This document shows, piece by piece, positions 5,460 to 5,540 of a DNA stretch of 5,540 bases. The stretch is from an uncultured Pseudomonadota bacterium. Its GTDB lineage: Bacteria > Myxococcota_A > UBA796 > UBA9615. The DNA lies in assembly GCA_937907595.1 (NCBI GenBank), contig CALCXL010000918.1, positions 1-5,540 of the forward strand, read 5' to 3'. Within the stretch, counting starts at the first letter, position 1; the number at the start of each line of letters is the position of its first letter. The notes beneath the pieces are model-generated. The model ran no database searches and was not told the DNA's origin. It was given only the letters and a program-made list of their open reading frames with translations. The position numbers and the translations under genes are program-made.

Positions 5460-5540
5460 CTACCCCTCGGCCGGCGCCGACTTCGCCTTCACCTTCTCAA
5501 GCCGTCGCTGCTTCTGGGCCTCCTGCTGCTCCAGCACCTT
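5460..5540 (-). CDS. C-terminal end of a convergent gene (5' part beyond window)
   Basis: On the minus strand, 26 codons run from the window edge to a TAG at 5462-5460. They read KVLEQQEAQKQRRLEKVKAK followed by SAPAEG. The frame is rich in Lys, Glu, Gln and Arg with regularly spaced Leu and Val, typical of a charged amphipathic helix or coiled coil ending in a flexible tail. The frame one base over meets a stop about 40 bases in, and codon use matches the neighbouring genes. The protein cannot be identified from the tail. Its stop is 30 bases from the plus-strand stop, a convergent arrangement. Confidence 0.6.
   Translation of the reverse strand, partial: KVLEQQEAQKQRRLEKVKAKSAPAEG

Noticed and set aside
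1..5540. Search for CRISPR arrays, tRNA or rRNA genes, insertion sequences and prophage genes
   Set aside because: No regularly spaced repeats, cloverleaf-like or ribosomal sequences, transposase motifs or terminal inverted repeats were seen. The window looks like ordinary chromosomal coding DNA.

Overview
The window is very GC-rich (roughly 70% or more by eye), almost fully coding, and has strong G/C third-position bias. This bias also creates long spurious frames opposite the real genes. Short lipoprotein and Sec-type signals, a periplasmic parvulin-like protein and the gene families present suggest a Gram-negative bacterium. A myxobacterium-like or other 'deltaproteobacterial' lineage is my best guess. 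That is an inference from composition and gene content, with no marker gene to confirm it.

Layout. Positions 1-3153 hold a tightly packed three-gene operon on the minus strand. In transcription order it encodes a membrane-anchored PpiC/parvulin-like protein (3153-2362), a HupE/UreJ-type polytopic membrane protein (2333-1389), and a DUF3604 lipoprotein with PHP-like metal-binding motifs that runs off the left edge (1392 to beyond 1). Positions 3154-3389 are a divergent intergenic region with a 16-bp direct repeat, flanking inverted repeats and a possible promoter. Positions 3390-5429 on the plus strand encode a 679-residue polytopic membrane protein, probably a GT-C-like glycosyltransferase or an uncharacterised relative, with a soluble repeat-containing C-terminal region. 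The right edge (5460-5540, minus strand) holds the last 26 codons of a convergent gene with a charged, helical tail.

How the genes may work together. The three minus-strand genes look like one translationally coupled unit whose products act at or outside the inner membrane: a folding factor, a possible metal permease, and a lipid-anchored, probably metal-dependent hydrolase-like protein. The hupE-like/DUF3604 junction is an ATGA stop-start overlap. The ppiC-like/hupE-like junction carries a 32-bp tandem duplication that repeats such an ATGA overlap and places an 11-codon mini-ORF between the two genes, so the coupling chain is kept. The function of the cassette is not established. Together with this junction it is the most interesting part of the window.
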